Numbered from the stretch's first letter, positions 43,401 through 52,044 are shown. The stretch: 64,000 nucleotides of DNA from Taklimakanibacter albus (GCF_016595235.1 NZ_JAENHL010000008.1:1510624-1574623), one strand, 5' to 3'. Numbers and translations are program-made. The notes: generated by a model not told the origin, from the sequence alone.

Positions 43401-44444
43401 TTACAGGGTGACGACCTGGCCCTCATGAATCGACCGGTCGGCGGCGACGACGATCTTGAGACTCTTCACGCCGTCATTCATATGATCGGTGAGGTCGATG
43501 TTCTCCTCGATCGCCTTCAGAAGATAACGCTGCTCGCGCTCGCACAGGCCGTCATGATCGGGCTCATCCGTCATGTCGATGCGCTCGTCGGGCTTCGACA
43601 TGTCGGCATGATGCAAGAGGATCTGATTGGTCTTGGTGTGGGCGTTGATGTCGTCGGACTTCACAGCACCCGCGGTCTCGGCCATCACGATCGATACCGA
43701 GCCCTTGGGGCCGATCACGTCCTTCACGAAAAAGGCCGTCTCGCTCATCATCGGACCCCAGCCGGCCTCATACCAACCGACCGAGCCGTCATCGAAGGAG
43801 ACCTGCAGCATGCCGTAATTCTGCTTGACCACTTCATCAGTAAGTCTCGTTCCGATCGCATGCACCTTGGTGGGCTTGGCCTTGGTCATCTGGCACATGA
43901 CATCGACATAATGCACGCCGCAATCGACGATCGGCGGGAAGCTGTCCATCAGGCGCTTGTGCCATTCCCAAGTCTCGCCATTGGACTGCTGGTTGAGATT
44001 CATGCGGAAGACCAGAGGCGTGCCGAGCTTCTTGGCGATCTCGATGAATTTGATCCAGGACGGGTGATGGCGGAGAATATAGCCGATCACCAGCTTGCGC
44101 TTGGTGCGCTTCGCCGTCTCCACCACCTTCTCGGCATTGGCGACCGAATCGGCGAGCGGCTTCTCGACGAAGACATGGGCGCCCGCTTCCATCGACTTGA
44201 TGGCGAAGTCGGCATGCGTGTCGGGCAGCGTGTTGATCGACACGACATCGGGCTTGAGCTCTTTCAGCGCCGTGTCGAAATCCGCAAATTTCTTTGCGTC
44301 CTTCAGCGCCTCGGGAAGCTTGCGCTGGGCAATGCGCCTTTCGCACACGCCGACCACCTCGAAGCCCGGAATACGCGTATAGGCGAGCGCGTGGCTCATG
44401 CCCATATTGCCGAGGCCGACCACCAAAACCCGTTTATTTGCCAT
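43401..44444 (-). CDS. Gfo/Idh/MocA family oxidoreductase
   Basis: NAD(P)-dependent dehydrogenase, 347 aa, with Rossmann motif VLVVGLGNMGMSHA (residues 6-19), the family lysine in VFVEKPLADS (about 92-101) and the C-terminal alpha/beta domain with VDCGVHYVDVM carrying the catalytic-region Asp/His. The group oxidises or reduces sugars, inositols and related polyols. Last gene of the operon starting at 50879. It differs strongly from the second Gfo/Idh gene next door, so the two probably act on successive intermediates. Confidence 0.9.
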   Translation of the reverse strand: MANKRVLVVGLGNMGMSHALAYTRIPGFEVVGVCERRIAQRKLPEALKDAKKFADFDTALKELKPDVVSINTLPDTHADFAIKSMEAGAHVFVEKPLADSVANAEKVVETAKRTKRKLVIGYILRHHPSWIKFIEIAKKLGTPLVFRMNLNQQSNGETWEWHKRLMDSFPPIVDCGVHYVDVMCQMTKAKPTKVHAIGTRLTDEVVKQNYGMLQVSFDDGSVGWYEAGWGPMMSETAFFVKDVIGPKGSVSIVMAETAGAVKSDDINAHTKTNQILLHHADMSKPDERIDMTDEPDHDGLCEREQRYLLKAIEENIDLTDHMNDGVKSLKIVVAADRSIHEGQVVTL

Positions 44445-44446
44445 GT

Positions 44447-45454
44447 CTAGTTTCCTCCGATCCTGATCACATTACCGGTGCGCGCCGATTCTTCCGCCGC
44501 GAGCGTCGCTTCCAGAGCCGCGGCCGCGTCTTCCGGCCGCCCCATGCTCGGCGTCTTTCCATTCAAGGCGCAAGTGGCGAAATAAGCAAATTCATCGCGC
44601 AGCGCCCCGCCGCGCACGCCGTCGAATTCCGGCCAGTAGGTCGTGTCGGGGCTGTGCAGCTTGTCCTTGGACACGATGCCGAGATTGGGGAAGGTGTCCT
44701 GGACATGGATGATGCCTTCGGTGCCGATGATCGACAGGCGCTCATCGATGTCGAAAGGCGTCTTTTCCGGCATGCACCAGACCGTTTCGAGGGTCGCTGA
44801 GGCGCCGCCGGCGAAGCGATACATCGTCTGGCCGATATCCGGGAATTTGAGCCCGCGCACATCGACCGTCTGGGCATAGGCGCTGACGATCCGATCGCCA
44901 GTGAACCACAGCATGAGGTCGGTATCGTGGATGGCATCGCCGACGATCGGTCCGATCTTGTTGAGAATTTCGGGCGTCCAGGCGGCGGGGATGTTGCGCC
45001 TAGAGCTCATGGCGACGATCTTGCCGATCTTACCCGCCGCGATCGCCTGCTTCGCCATGCGATAGCGCGGATTGAAGCGGCAGATATGGCCGACGAGCAG
45101 AATGCCTTTCGACCGCTTCGACGCCGCGATGATTTTATTGCAGTCGGCGACCGTCGAGGCCATCGGCTTTTCAAGGAAGACATGCTTTCCCGCTTCGAGC
45201 GCGGCGATGGCGGGCTCGGTATGCTGGTCCCACATGGTCACGATCGACACGGCGTCGATCTCAGGATCGGCCAGCATATCGCGATAATCGCGATAGGTTT
45301 TCTTGACCCCATATTTCTTAGCGAGTTCCGCCAGACGGTCGGGCTTGCGGGTACACAGAGCGGCGAGCTCCAGATTGGGAACACCGACAATGGTGTCGCA
45401 ATGGATTTCGCCGAACCAGCCCAGACCGATGACACCGATGCGCAATCTGTCCAT
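44447..45454 (-). CDS. Gfo/Idh/MocA family oxidoreductase
   Basis: 335-aa dehydrogenase with IGVIGLGWFGEIHCD (residues 6-20), VFLEKPMAST (about 93-102) and GDAIHDTDLMLWFTG (about 172-186) with Asp and His in the expected catalytic positions. Two bp separate it from the next Gfo/Idh gene. An intergenic gap of 68 bp before it contains a large inverted repeat and a possible internal promoter. Confidence 0.9.
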   Translation of the reverse strand: MDRLRIGVIGLGWFGEIHCDTIVGVPNLELAALCTRKPDRLAELAKKYGVKKTYRDYRDMLADPEIDAVSIVTMWDQHTEPAIAALEAGKHVFLEKPMASTVADCNKIIAASKRSKGILLVGHICRFNPRYRMAKQAIAAGKIGKIVAMSSRRNIPAAWTPEILNKIGPIVGDAIHDTDLMLWFTGDRIVSAYAQTVDVRGLKFPDIGQTMYRFAGGASATLETVWCMPEKTPFDIDERLSIIGTEGIIHVQDTFPNLGIVSKDKLHSPDTTYWPEFDGVRGGALRDEFAYFATCALNGKTPSMGRPEDAAAALEATLAAEESARTGNVIRIGGN

Positions 45455-45470
45455 GTGTTTCCCTTTTTAG

Positions 45471-45528
45471 TTTTGAGCGCTTCCTTATCGTCAAAGTCGA
45501 GAAACTTTGGCGGGAAGCGCTCTCAAAA
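45471..45528. promoter_or_regulatory. Inverted repeat with AGCGCT cores in an intra-operon gap
   Basis: GAGCGCTTCC (45475-45484) and GGAAGCGCTC (45513-45522) are perfect inverted copies 28 bp apart, with an inner CAAAGT/ACTTTG pair (45492-45497/45504-45509). Each copy contains the core AGCGCT common in LacI-family operators. On the minus strand TTGACG, 17 bp and ACTAAA span the second copy, a possible internal promoter for the Gfo/Idh genes. It could equally be an RNA hairpin that tunes expression. Confidence 0.45.
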
Positions 45529-46308
45529 ATCCTCAAGCGTCAATTCACGCGTCATGACGATATTGCCGGATGTCAGGCCGCAATCGACCGGCAGCGCCAC
45601 ACCGGTGATGGCCGCCGCCGCGTCGGAGGCGAGGAAGCCGATGGCCTTCGCCACATCGAGGGGCTCGACGATCCGCCCCAGCGGATACCAGCGGGTGAGT
45701 GTCGCCAGGACTTTCGGGTCCTTTTTCGCGCGCGCGTCCCATAAGGGTGTACGCACCGTCGCCGGCAGCACGATATTGGAGCGGATGCCATAACGGCCAT
45801 ATTCGAGCGCCAGCGACCGGGTGAGCGAGATCATGCCGGCTTTCGCCGCGCTGTAAGCGGGATCGCCCAGCGCCGACAAGCCATTGACCGAACCCACCGC
45901 GATGATCGAGCCCTGGCGCTTCTCCTGCATGCCGGGCAGCACGGCATGGGCGCAATTATAGGCGCCGTTGAGATTGCCGTTCATATCGGCCTGCCAGCCT
46001 TTGGGATCGGTCCGCGCCAAGGTCGGATGATCGGAATAACCGGCATTGTTGATGAGAATGTCGACCGGGCCAAGTGCGGCGGCGAGATGGGCGAAGGCCT
46101 TGGCCACCGCCTCGGCGTCGCCGATGTCGGCCACGGCGTATGCCGTCTTCACGCCGTCCCGCTTCAGTTCATCGGCGAAGGAGCTGACGGTGTCCTTCTT
46201 GTCGATCGCGGCGATCACCGCGCCCTCGCCGGCGAAGTACCGGCAGACCGCTTGGCCGATGCCACCCGCGGCACCGGTGACAGCGACAACTTTTCCCTTG
46301 AAGCTCAT
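45523..46308 (-). CDS. Short-chain dehydrogenase/reductase
   Basis: NAD(P)-dependent oxidoreductase, 261 aa. Cofactor motif VTGAAGGIGQAV (residues 9-20), NNAGYSD, catalytic Ser in VGSVNG and Tyr-x3-Lys in YSAAKAG. The ATG overlaps the stop of the upstream gene (ATGA). The C-terminus ends in an unusual extension (MTRELTLEDF). Part of the RpiR-linked operon. Confidence 0.9.
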   Translation of the reverse strand: MSFKGKVVAVTGAAGGIGQAVCRYFAGEGAVIAAIDKKDTVSSFADELKRDGVKTAYAVADIGDAEAVAKAFAHLAAALGPVDILINNAGYSDHPTLARTDPKGWQADMNGNLNGAYNCAHAVLPGMQEKRQGSIIAVGSVNGLSALGDPAYSAAKAGMISLTRSLALEYGRYGIRSNIVLPATVRTPLWDARAKKDPKVLATLTRWYPLGRIVEPLDVAKAIGFLASDAAAAITGVALPVDCGLTSGNIVMTRELTLEDF

Positions 46309-47492
46309 GCATACCCATCCAGAATTTTCATGGCCTTGGCGATCCGGCCGACATTGGCCTCACGCAAATGGCCCCAATTGTAGAAAGCAAATTCGTTGAC
46401 GCCGCCGGAAGCCAGCGCTTCGATCGCGGTGAGGAATTCGGCTTCGCCGGTGAAATCGGGATAGGCCGGCCGCAGGATGCCGCGCAGTTTACCTTTGCCG
46501 CGTAACCGTCGCTTGATGTCGAAGAGATCGGCCTTCACCCGCTGAGCGCCTGGCTCATAGAAGCAGGCCTCGATGATGCCGGCCGCCTCGGCCTGGCCTT
46601 TCAGGTCACTGCCTTCATACCAGGCGCCGCTGGTTGGACGCGCCACCGAGGGAATGACGGCGACATTGATATCCTGGCGCACGCCTGCGCGGATTTCGGC
46701 GATGAGCGACGTGACGACGCTCATCCGCCAGCGCAGGAAGGCGCCGAGACCGTTGTCGTCCAGCATGTCGGCATGCCAGAAGGCTTCCGCCATGTCGGCG
46801 GGATAATCGACATCGCTTCCAAGATAATCGCTCACATCGCGCGCGACTTCCGCCTTCAGGCGCGCCGCGTCGATGCCGGCCTTGCTTGCCCCTTTCACGC
46901 AATGGTCGCAGAAACACAGGCCCAGCATCCCGTCGAGCCAGCGATTGGGCGTGTTGAGCGCGAATTCATGGTGATAGCCATGCGCGTAAGGGAGAAAGCC
47001 CGGCGTCTCCAGCGAGATGCCTGAGACATCGTAGCTTTCGGTCACATCCTTGCAGAGGCCCACCGCATAGGCGCGCGCCGCCGGCGCCGAGGGGCATAAG
47101 TTATAGATGTATTTGTCACCGAAAGCGTTGGTGACGGCGGAATCGGGATGTGCGCTGCCGAGCAGCGTGTTGTGCAGCAGGACCAGCCACACATTGACCG
47201 CCAGACGTTTGTCATCCGTCAGCTCGCGCAGGATGTCGCATTCCTTGAGCAGGTAGTTCGCGACCGGCTTGATCGCGCCGTAACGCGCATGATCGGCATG
47301 GAAATAGACCGTGCCGTCTTGCGGGAAGTAGACCTTGCCCGTCCGCCCATGTGGTCTCAGAAACTTTCCGGCGTGATAGCTTCCGGCATAGGTTACCGTA
47401 TCGAGGCCGAGCCTCAGGAATTGATCCATGGCCCGGCCGACGCCCGCTTCGGCCAGATCCCAGGCATAGGTGTAGATGGCGCGATAGCTCAT
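46305..47492 (-). CDS. Glycoside-hydrolase-like TIM-barrel protein (uncertain)
   Basis: 395-aa soluble protein without signal peptide. The layout resembles hypothetical glycoside-hydrolase families built on a TIM barrel: an N-terminal barrel start (YTYAWDLAEAGVGRAMDQFL), NLCPSAPAARAYAVG near 131-145, a possible acid in GISLETPGF (Glu162), HGYHHEF near 171-177 and a CFCDHC knuckle at 193-198 followed by the remaining barrel strands ending in FAFYNWGHLREANV. I infer a sugar-conjugate hydrolase or isomerase; catalytic residues are not proven. Between an SDR and a VOC-like gene. Confidence 0.6.
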   Translation of the reverse strand: MSYRAIYTYAWDLAEAGVGRAMDQFLRLGLDTVTYAGSYHAGKFLRPHGRTGKVYFPQDGTVYFHADHARYGAIKPVANYLLKECDILRELTDDKRLAVNVWLVLLHNTLLGSAHPDSAVTNAFGDKYIYNLCPSAPAARAYAVGLCKDVTESYDVSGISLETPGFLPYAHGYHHEFALNTPNRWLDGMLGLCFCDHCVKGASKAGIDAARLKAEVARDVSDYLGSDVDYPADMAEAFWHADMLDDNGLGAFLRWRMSVVTSLIAEIRAGVRQDINVAVIPSVARPTSGAWYEGSDLKGQAEAAGIIEACFYEPGAQRVKADLFDIKRRLRGKGKLRGILRPAYPDFTGEAEFLTAIEALASGGVNEFAFYNWGHLREANVGRIAKAMKILDGYA

Positions 47493-47526
47493 GGGGCGGA
47501 TTGTCCGGATGAGAGAGACGGCCGGT

Positions 47527-47862
47527 TCAGTTCCCGAACCAGCCTTCCTTCAGATAATGCATATATTCGAAGACGGTGTTGTGCTTGCGGATGAAGACGA
47601 CTTCCAGGAAATCACCGACGATGAAAGGCGGGATCAGAATCTCCTGCCCTTCTATATGCGGTGCGAGGTCGTCGACGCGGAAGGCGATATGCGGATTGTT
47701 GCGGACGGCATCGGGCACGGTCGTGCCTTCGGCGTAACGCAAAAACTCGATCTGCTCGGGGTGATTGCGCGGATTGGTCACCCACACGCGGCTCTGCTCC
47801 ACCCAATTCTCGTCGGGCTGGGGCAAAGTGGTGGTGATGCCGACATGGTCGAAGACGAACAT
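47527..47862 (-). CDS. VOC/glyoxalase-like small protein
   Basis: 111-aa protein starting FVFDHVGITT, the common opening of vicinal-oxygen-chelate proteins, with His7 as possible metal ligand; NPHIAFRVDDLAPHIEG in the middle and VVFIRKHNTVFEYMHYLKEG at the end complete the pattern with a second His and a Glu. Could be an epimerase or isomerase, or a binding protein. 72 bp after the ABC binding-protein gene and 34 bp before the hydrolase-like gene. Confidence 0.72.
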   Translation of the reverse strand: MFVFDHVGITTTLPQPDENWVEQSRVWVTNPRNHPEQIEFLRYAEGTTVPDAVRNNPHIAFRVDDLAPHIEGQEILIPPFIVGDFLEVVFIRKHNTVFEYMHYLKEGWFGN

Positions 47863-47934
47863 GGGCCTCTCTCCGGATGGACAGATGAGGTTGGCGGCGG
47901 CCTATTTTAGCCGCCGCCGCTTTATCGATTCAGG

Positions 47935-49056
47935 TCAGATGGCCTTCGAGATCTCTTCGACATTCACTTTCTTGTAGTCGTCGGAGAGGGCGAAGCCATC
48001 GGCATCGGCCTTGACCTTGGCGGCGTCGAAGCCGTTGGCGGCATCGACAAGATCGTTCTTCACCACTTCGTCGACCTTGAAGTCGCCCGAGATCTGGCCG
48101 ATCCCCTTGGCGGTGTCGAAGAAGAGCTGCCAGCTTTCCGGAATGTGGTAGCCCCATTTCTTGCGCTCTTCCCAGCGGCCGCCAAAGACATTGGCAAGCT
48201 GCATCATGGATTCGGTCGCCACCGCCGGGTTCATCTGCGAGGACAGACCCGGGAACTGCTCCATCACGATCTGCGTCGCGGCGCGCGGATTGATGCGGCC
48301 GAATTCGAGACCGGCGGCCCAGCCCTTCAGATAACGGGCATAGACATCCTTCTTCGCCGCGTCCTCGAAATCCGCCTTGCGGATGACGAAGCTGTTGGCG
48401 GGCAGCTTGGAGAAATCACGGCCGAGGAAATAATCGAAATCGAGGCCCTGGCCCTTCCACTGGGCGCGCCAGCCTTCCCACGACAGAGCGGCATCGCCAT
48501 TGCCCTGCGAGAGCACGGTGCCCCAGGCGGGCCAGCCGCCATCGACATATTTCACCTTGGTGATGTCGACGCCCGCCGCCTTCAGCATCGGATCGCAGAT
48601 CGACTGCCAACCGGCCGAGCCCAGCACGATTGTCTTGCCTTCGAGACCCTTGATGTCGGCCGGCTTCTCGCCCTTGCGGAAGGCGAAGTCGAACACATCG
48701 GCGCCGCCCATCTGGAAGACTGAAACGAGCGGGATGCCCTGGGCAAGGCCCAGCGAGAAGACACCCGGCGAGGGATAACCCATATCGGCCTGGTTCTGGT
48801 CGACGAGCTTGACGCAGGCCGTCGCATCGGACGGGCCAGGTTCGAGCGTCGTCTCGATGTCGCCGAAATAGCCGAACTTCTTGCCGACCCAATAGGGATA
48901 GTCGTCAAGCACCTCGACGGTGCCACGCGGCGATACCCAGCGCACCGTGTCGGCCGCATAGGCCTTGCGGGAGCCGAGGCCGCCCAAGGCCGCGACCGAT
49001 ACGCCCGCGGCGGTCAAGCTCAACAGGCGGCGCCGTCCAATCATCATCTGAGTCAT
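47935..49056 (-). CDS. ABC transporter binding protein, nitrate/sulfonate/thiamine-precursor (SsuA/NMT1) type
   Basis: Exported binding protein of 373 aa. The N-terminus has a twin-arginine-like motif, GRRRLLSL (residues 7-14), then a hydrophobic stretch ending in AYA, so Tat export is likely. The mature part is NMT1/SsuA-like (YPYWVGKKFGYFGDIETTLE, later SAGWQSICDPMLKAAGVDI). No sulfonate monooxygenase or taurine dioxygenase is near, so sulfonate use is not supported; dehydrogenases in the operon point to a polyol or sugar-like ligand. Confidence 0.88.
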   Translation of the reverse strand: MTQMMIGRRRLLSLTAAGVSVAALGGLGSRKAYAADTVRWVSPRGTVEVLDDYPYWVGKKFGYFGDIETTLEPGPSDATACVKLVDQNQADMGYPSPGVFSLGLAQGIPLVSVFQMGGADVFDFAFRKGEKPADIKGLEGKTIVLGSAGWQSICDPMLKAAGVDITKVKYVDGGWPAWGTVLSQGNGDAALSWEGWRAQWKGQGLDFDYFLGRDFSKLPANSFVIRKADFEDAAKKDVYARYLKGWAAGLEFGRINPRAATQIVMEQFPGLSSQMNPAVATESMMQLANVFGGRWEERKKWGYHIPESWQLFFDTAKGIGQISGDFKVDEVVKNDLVDAANGFDAAKVKADADGFALSDDYKKVNVEEISKAI

Positions 49057-49154
49057 GTCTGGTTTCCTCCTCTTATGTGCAGTTGTTCAGTCACGCACTT
49101 TATTCTGCGCATCAGCTTGTCCGAAAACCGCTTCGCACTTTTCGGGCTGATGCG

Positions 49155-50012
49155 TCATGTCTCCCAACTCGCCCATTTCTTGCCGATCCAATAAAAGAGC
49201 ACATAGATCGAGATGCCGATAATGGCGAGGATGAGAATGATGGCGAAGAATTGCGGCATGCGGATCAAGGCTGAATAATAGGTGAGCCGGTTGCCGAGGC
49301 CCTCGGCGCCGCCCACCATCTCGGCGCCGACCGTGGTCAGAAGCCCGAAGATCGAGCCGACCATCAGGCCGACGATGATCATCGGCATCGCCATCGGGAT
49401 GCGGATCTTGGTGAAGATCTGGAAGGTCGAGGCGCCGAAGGAGCGAGCGAGCGCGATCTTGGCGAGATCGACGCGCCGGAAACCGGTCGCCGAATTGATC
49501 ATCACCATCGGGCCCGAGGCCAGCGCCACCGCGATGATGCGCGGCTCACTGCCGAAGCCGAGCTTGAGGATGAGGAGCGGCACCAGCGCCAGCATCGGCG
49601 TGGTGACGAGCAGCAGGATATAGGGGGTGACGATCTTTTCGACGAAGGGAAACTGGGTGATGACGGCGGCGAGAACGAAGCCGATCGAGGCGCCGATGGC
49701 GAAGCCCAGCAACAATTCCTTCAGCGTGACGAGAAGATGCGGCCAGATGAAGCCCCATTCGGTGAACAGCGCCATGATGATCAGGCTCGGGGTCGGGAGC
49801 ACATATTGCGGCACATTGAACCATTTGAGCAGCAATTCGGCGCCGCCGATGATCACCACCGCGACCAGAATAATGGCGAGCGTCTCGAGCTTGGTGCGGT
49901 GATCGCCGAGCCCCAGTGACGTGCCGGACAGGCCGACACCGTCGCCGCCTCCGCCGGCCTTCTTCCGGTTGAATTCCGGAATTTTGTCGCCCAGCGCCTT
50001 ATCCACTTCCAT
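49155..50012 (-). CDS. ABC transporter permease, SsuC/TauC type
   Basis: Permease of 285 aa with about six hydrophobic segments and the binding-protein-dependent transport signature in the C-terminal half (LARSFGASTFQIFTKIRIPM). N-terminal 40 residues are polar. Middle gene of the ABC unit. Confidence 0.9.
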   Translation of the reverse strand: MEVDKALGDKIPEFNRKKAGGGGDGVGLSGTSLGLGDHRTKLETLAIILVAVVIIGGAELLLKWFNVPQYVLPTPSLIIMALFTEWGFIWPHLLVTLKELLLGFAIGASIGFVLAAVITQFPFVEKIVTPYILLLVTTPMLALVPLLILKLGFGSEPRIIAVALASGPMVMINSATGFRRVDLAKIALARSFGASTFQIFTKIRIPMAMPMIIVGLMVGSIFGLLTTVGAEMVGGAEGLGNRLTYYSALIRMPQFFAIILILAIIGISIYVLFYWIGKKWASWET

Positions 50013-50048
50013 TCCTCCCTTGAGCGATGTCCCGATCCTGCCCGCGGC

Positions 50049-50879
50049 TTAAGTAATCGCCAGCCCGTCGCTGGGGCTGCGGCCGTGATCGATGCTCGCC
50101 TTGATATGCAAAACACGTTCGATGAAATCAGGCCGCGTCTGGATGTCGACCGGGCGCGGACGCGGTATGTCGATGTCGAAGACAGAGGCGATGCGCCCCG
50201 GACGCGCCGACATCACGACGACGCGGTCGGCGAGGAAGATCGCCTCGGAGATGGAATGCGTGATGAAGACGATGGTCTTGCCGGTCTCCATCCAGATTTC
50301 CTGGATGAGCAGGTTCATCTCATCGCGGGTAAAGGCATCGAGCGCACCGAAAGGCTCGTCCATCAGGAGCAGCGACGGGTTGACCGACAGGCTGCGCACG
50401 ATCGAGGCGCGCTGCTGCATGCCGCCTGACAATTCGCGCGGGAATTTCGATTCGAAGCCCCAGAGATTGACGCGCTTCAGCAGCATGTCGATGCGCTGCT
50501 GATCGACCGGCTTGCGCTTGAGCTCGAATGGCAGCGCGATATTGGCGGCGAGATTGCGCCAGGGGAGAAGATTGGCATCCTGGAAGATCATCGCGATCTC
50601 AGGATGCGGCTTGATGATCTTTTCCGCGCCGAGCCTGATCTCACCATCGGTCAGACCGTGCAGTCCGCCCATCGACCAGAGCAAGGTCGATTTTCCGCAG
50701 CCCGACGGCCCCAATATGCAGAGGAACTCGCCGTCCCGCACATCGAGCGACACATTGTCGAGCGCATGCACCGAGCCGGTGCGAGTCTGATAATATTTGG
50801 TGGCGCCCGCAATGACCATCTTGGGCGCCTTCTTGTCCGAAGCGCCGGCTACATTGCGCATGGGCGTCGCATCCATCAT
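50049..50879 (-). CDS. ABC transporter ATPase, SsuB/TauB type
   Basis: ATPase of 276 aa: Walker A GPSGCGKS at 57-64, signature LSGGM at 150-154, Walker B LLLMDE at 170-175, His in VFITHS near 206. The LSGGM form is common in nitrate/sulfonate-type ATPases. First gene of the minus-strand operon, divergent from the RpiR gene. Confidence 0.92.
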   Translation of the reverse strand: MMDATPMRNVAGASDKKAPKMVIAGATKYYQTRTGSVHALDNVSLDVRDGEFLCILGPSGCGKSTLLWSMGGLHGLTDGEIRLGAEKIIKPHPEIAMIFQDANLLPWRNLAANIALPFELKRKPVDQQRIDMLLKRVNLWGFESKFPRELSGGMQQRASIVRSLSVNPSLLLMDEPFGALDAFTRDEMNLLIQEIWMETGKTIVFITHSISEAIFLADRVVVMSARPGRIASVFDIDIPRPRPVDIQTRPDFIERVLHIKASIDHGRSPSDGLAIT

Positions 50880-50935
50880 GTTTCCTGGCCTGCGGCGAGG
50901 ATTGACTCGCCGCTTATCGTTATTTTCTCAAATCA

Positions 50936-50950
50936 TGTTACAAAATTTCA
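50936..50950. promoter_or_regulatory. RpiR-type operator candidate a
   Basis: TGTTACAAAATTTCA, read on the minus strand as TGAAATTTTGTAACA, resembles the palindrome TGTAATTTAATTAC at 51054-51067. It lies 57 bp before the ATPase start. Confidence 0.3.
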
Positions 50951-50965
50951 GAGTTCGCAATAGCC

Positions 50966-50985
50966 ATGTCGAAAACATTCGACAT
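50966..50985. promoter_or_regulatory. Perfect inverted repeat in the ABC-RpiR gap
   Basis: ATGTCGAA-AACA-TTCGACAT has 8-bp perfect arms and a 4-bp spacer, centrally placed in the 220-bp gap between the divergent ABC ATPase and RpiR genes. A candidate operator for the RpiR protein or for a second regulator. Confidence 0.45.
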
Positions 50986-51053
50986 TCAAATGGCGGCAAA
51001 TGAAGAAAGTTGCGGCGCACAAGCATCTCGCACTTGCCCAACCGTCAAAAGCC

Positions 51054-51067
51054 TGTAATTTAATTAC
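51054..51067. promoter_or_regulatory. RpiR-type operator candidate b
   Basis: TGTAATTTAATTAC contains a perfect 13-bp palindrome (GTAATT-T-AATTAC) 32 bp before the RpiR start. AT-rich palindromes of this form are used by RpiR-family proteins. Autoregulation is inferred. Confidence 0.4.
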
Positions 51068-51099
51068 GAGACGGGGGCCCGCAACCACAGGACGGGATC

Positions 51100-52044
51100 A
51101 TGGTGCAGCGGCGCGGCGAAAAGGCATCGGAACAGCCTCCGGCGATCGATATCGTCTCGCGCATCGAGCGTATCGAAAGCGAATTGTCGCCCTCCGAGCG
51201 GCGCGTCGCGGTCATTGTGGGGCGCGATTATGAGGCGGCCACCCGCCTGACCATCGCCGATCTCGCCAAGAAAGCGAAGGTCAGCCAGCCGACCGTCACC
51301 CGCTTCTGCCGATCGGTCGGCTGCGGTTCCTTCGCCGAATTCAAGATAAGGCTCGCCACCACGCTCACCGTCGCCTCGGCCTATCTCAAATCGGACCGCG
51401 CTTTCGATGACGATATCGGCCAGCTCGCCCAGACGATCATGATGCGGGCGGCAGGCGCGGTGCGCGAATGTCTCGACCAGCTCGACACCAAGACGATCGG
51501 CCTGGCGATCGATGCCCTGGCCGAAAGCCGGCGGATCGATCTCTATGGGCAAGGCGGCGGATCGGCCGCCATGATCGAGGATGCGAAACTGCGTCTGTTC
51601 CGGCTCGGGATTCCGGTCTCCGCCTATAGCGACGGCCATCAGCAGCGCATGTCGGCGGCGACCTTGAAGCCCGGCGACACCGCTTTCGCGATTTCCAATA
51701 GCGGCCGCTCGAAGCCGGTGATCGAGGCGATCGAGATCGCGCGATCGTTCGGCGCCCGCACCATCGTGCTGACCCGGCCGGGAACGCCGCTCGCCCAAGT
51801 CGCCGATATCGTCATCGCCATCACCATCGCCGAGGGCGACAATGTGCTGGTGCCGACGCCGTCGCGTTACGCGCATCTGGCGGTGATCGACACGCTCGCC
51901 GCCGGAGTCGCGGTGAAGCTCGGCGCCAAGGCGCGGGAAGCACTCCGCCGGGTGCGCTATACCCTCGCCCGGATCGGCATCGCCATCCCGACACCGGCGA
52001 CAGATCCCACGCCCTTGATGCAGGCCCGTGGTCCGCAGGAATAG
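51100..52044 (+). CDS. RpiR/MurR family transcriptional regulator
   Basis: Regulator of 314 aa: helix-turn-helix at about residues 20-95 (LSPSERRVAVIVGRDYEAAT, then LAKKAKVSQPTVTRFCRSVG) and a SIS sugar-phosphate-binding domain at about 140-270 (LYGQGGGSAAMIEDA, FAISNSGRSKPVIEA). Family members sense phosphosugars, inositol derivatives or keto-sugar acids. Divergent from the ABC/dehydrogenase operon at 43401-50879 and most likely its regulator. Confidence 0.93.
   Translation: MVQRRGEKASEQPPAIDIVSRIERIESELSPSERRVAVIVGRDYEAATRLTIADLAKKAKVSQPTVTRFCRSVGCGSFAEFKIRLATTLTVASAYLKSDRAFDDDIGQLAQTIMMRAAGAVRECLDQLDTKTIGLAIDALAESRRIDLYGQGGGSAAMIEDAKLRLFRLGIPVSAYSDGHQQRMSAATLKPGDTAFAISNSGRSKPVIEAIEIARSFGARTIVLTRPGTPLAQVADIVIAITIAEGDNVLVPTPSRYAHLAVIDTLAAGVAVKLGAKAREALRRVRYTLARIGIAIPTPATDPTPLMQARGPQE

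Noticed and set aside
47935-50879. Naming the importer as a taurine or alkanesulfonate system
   Set aside because: No tauD, ssuD or ssuE is near; the operon holds dehydrogenases and a sugar-type regulator instead.
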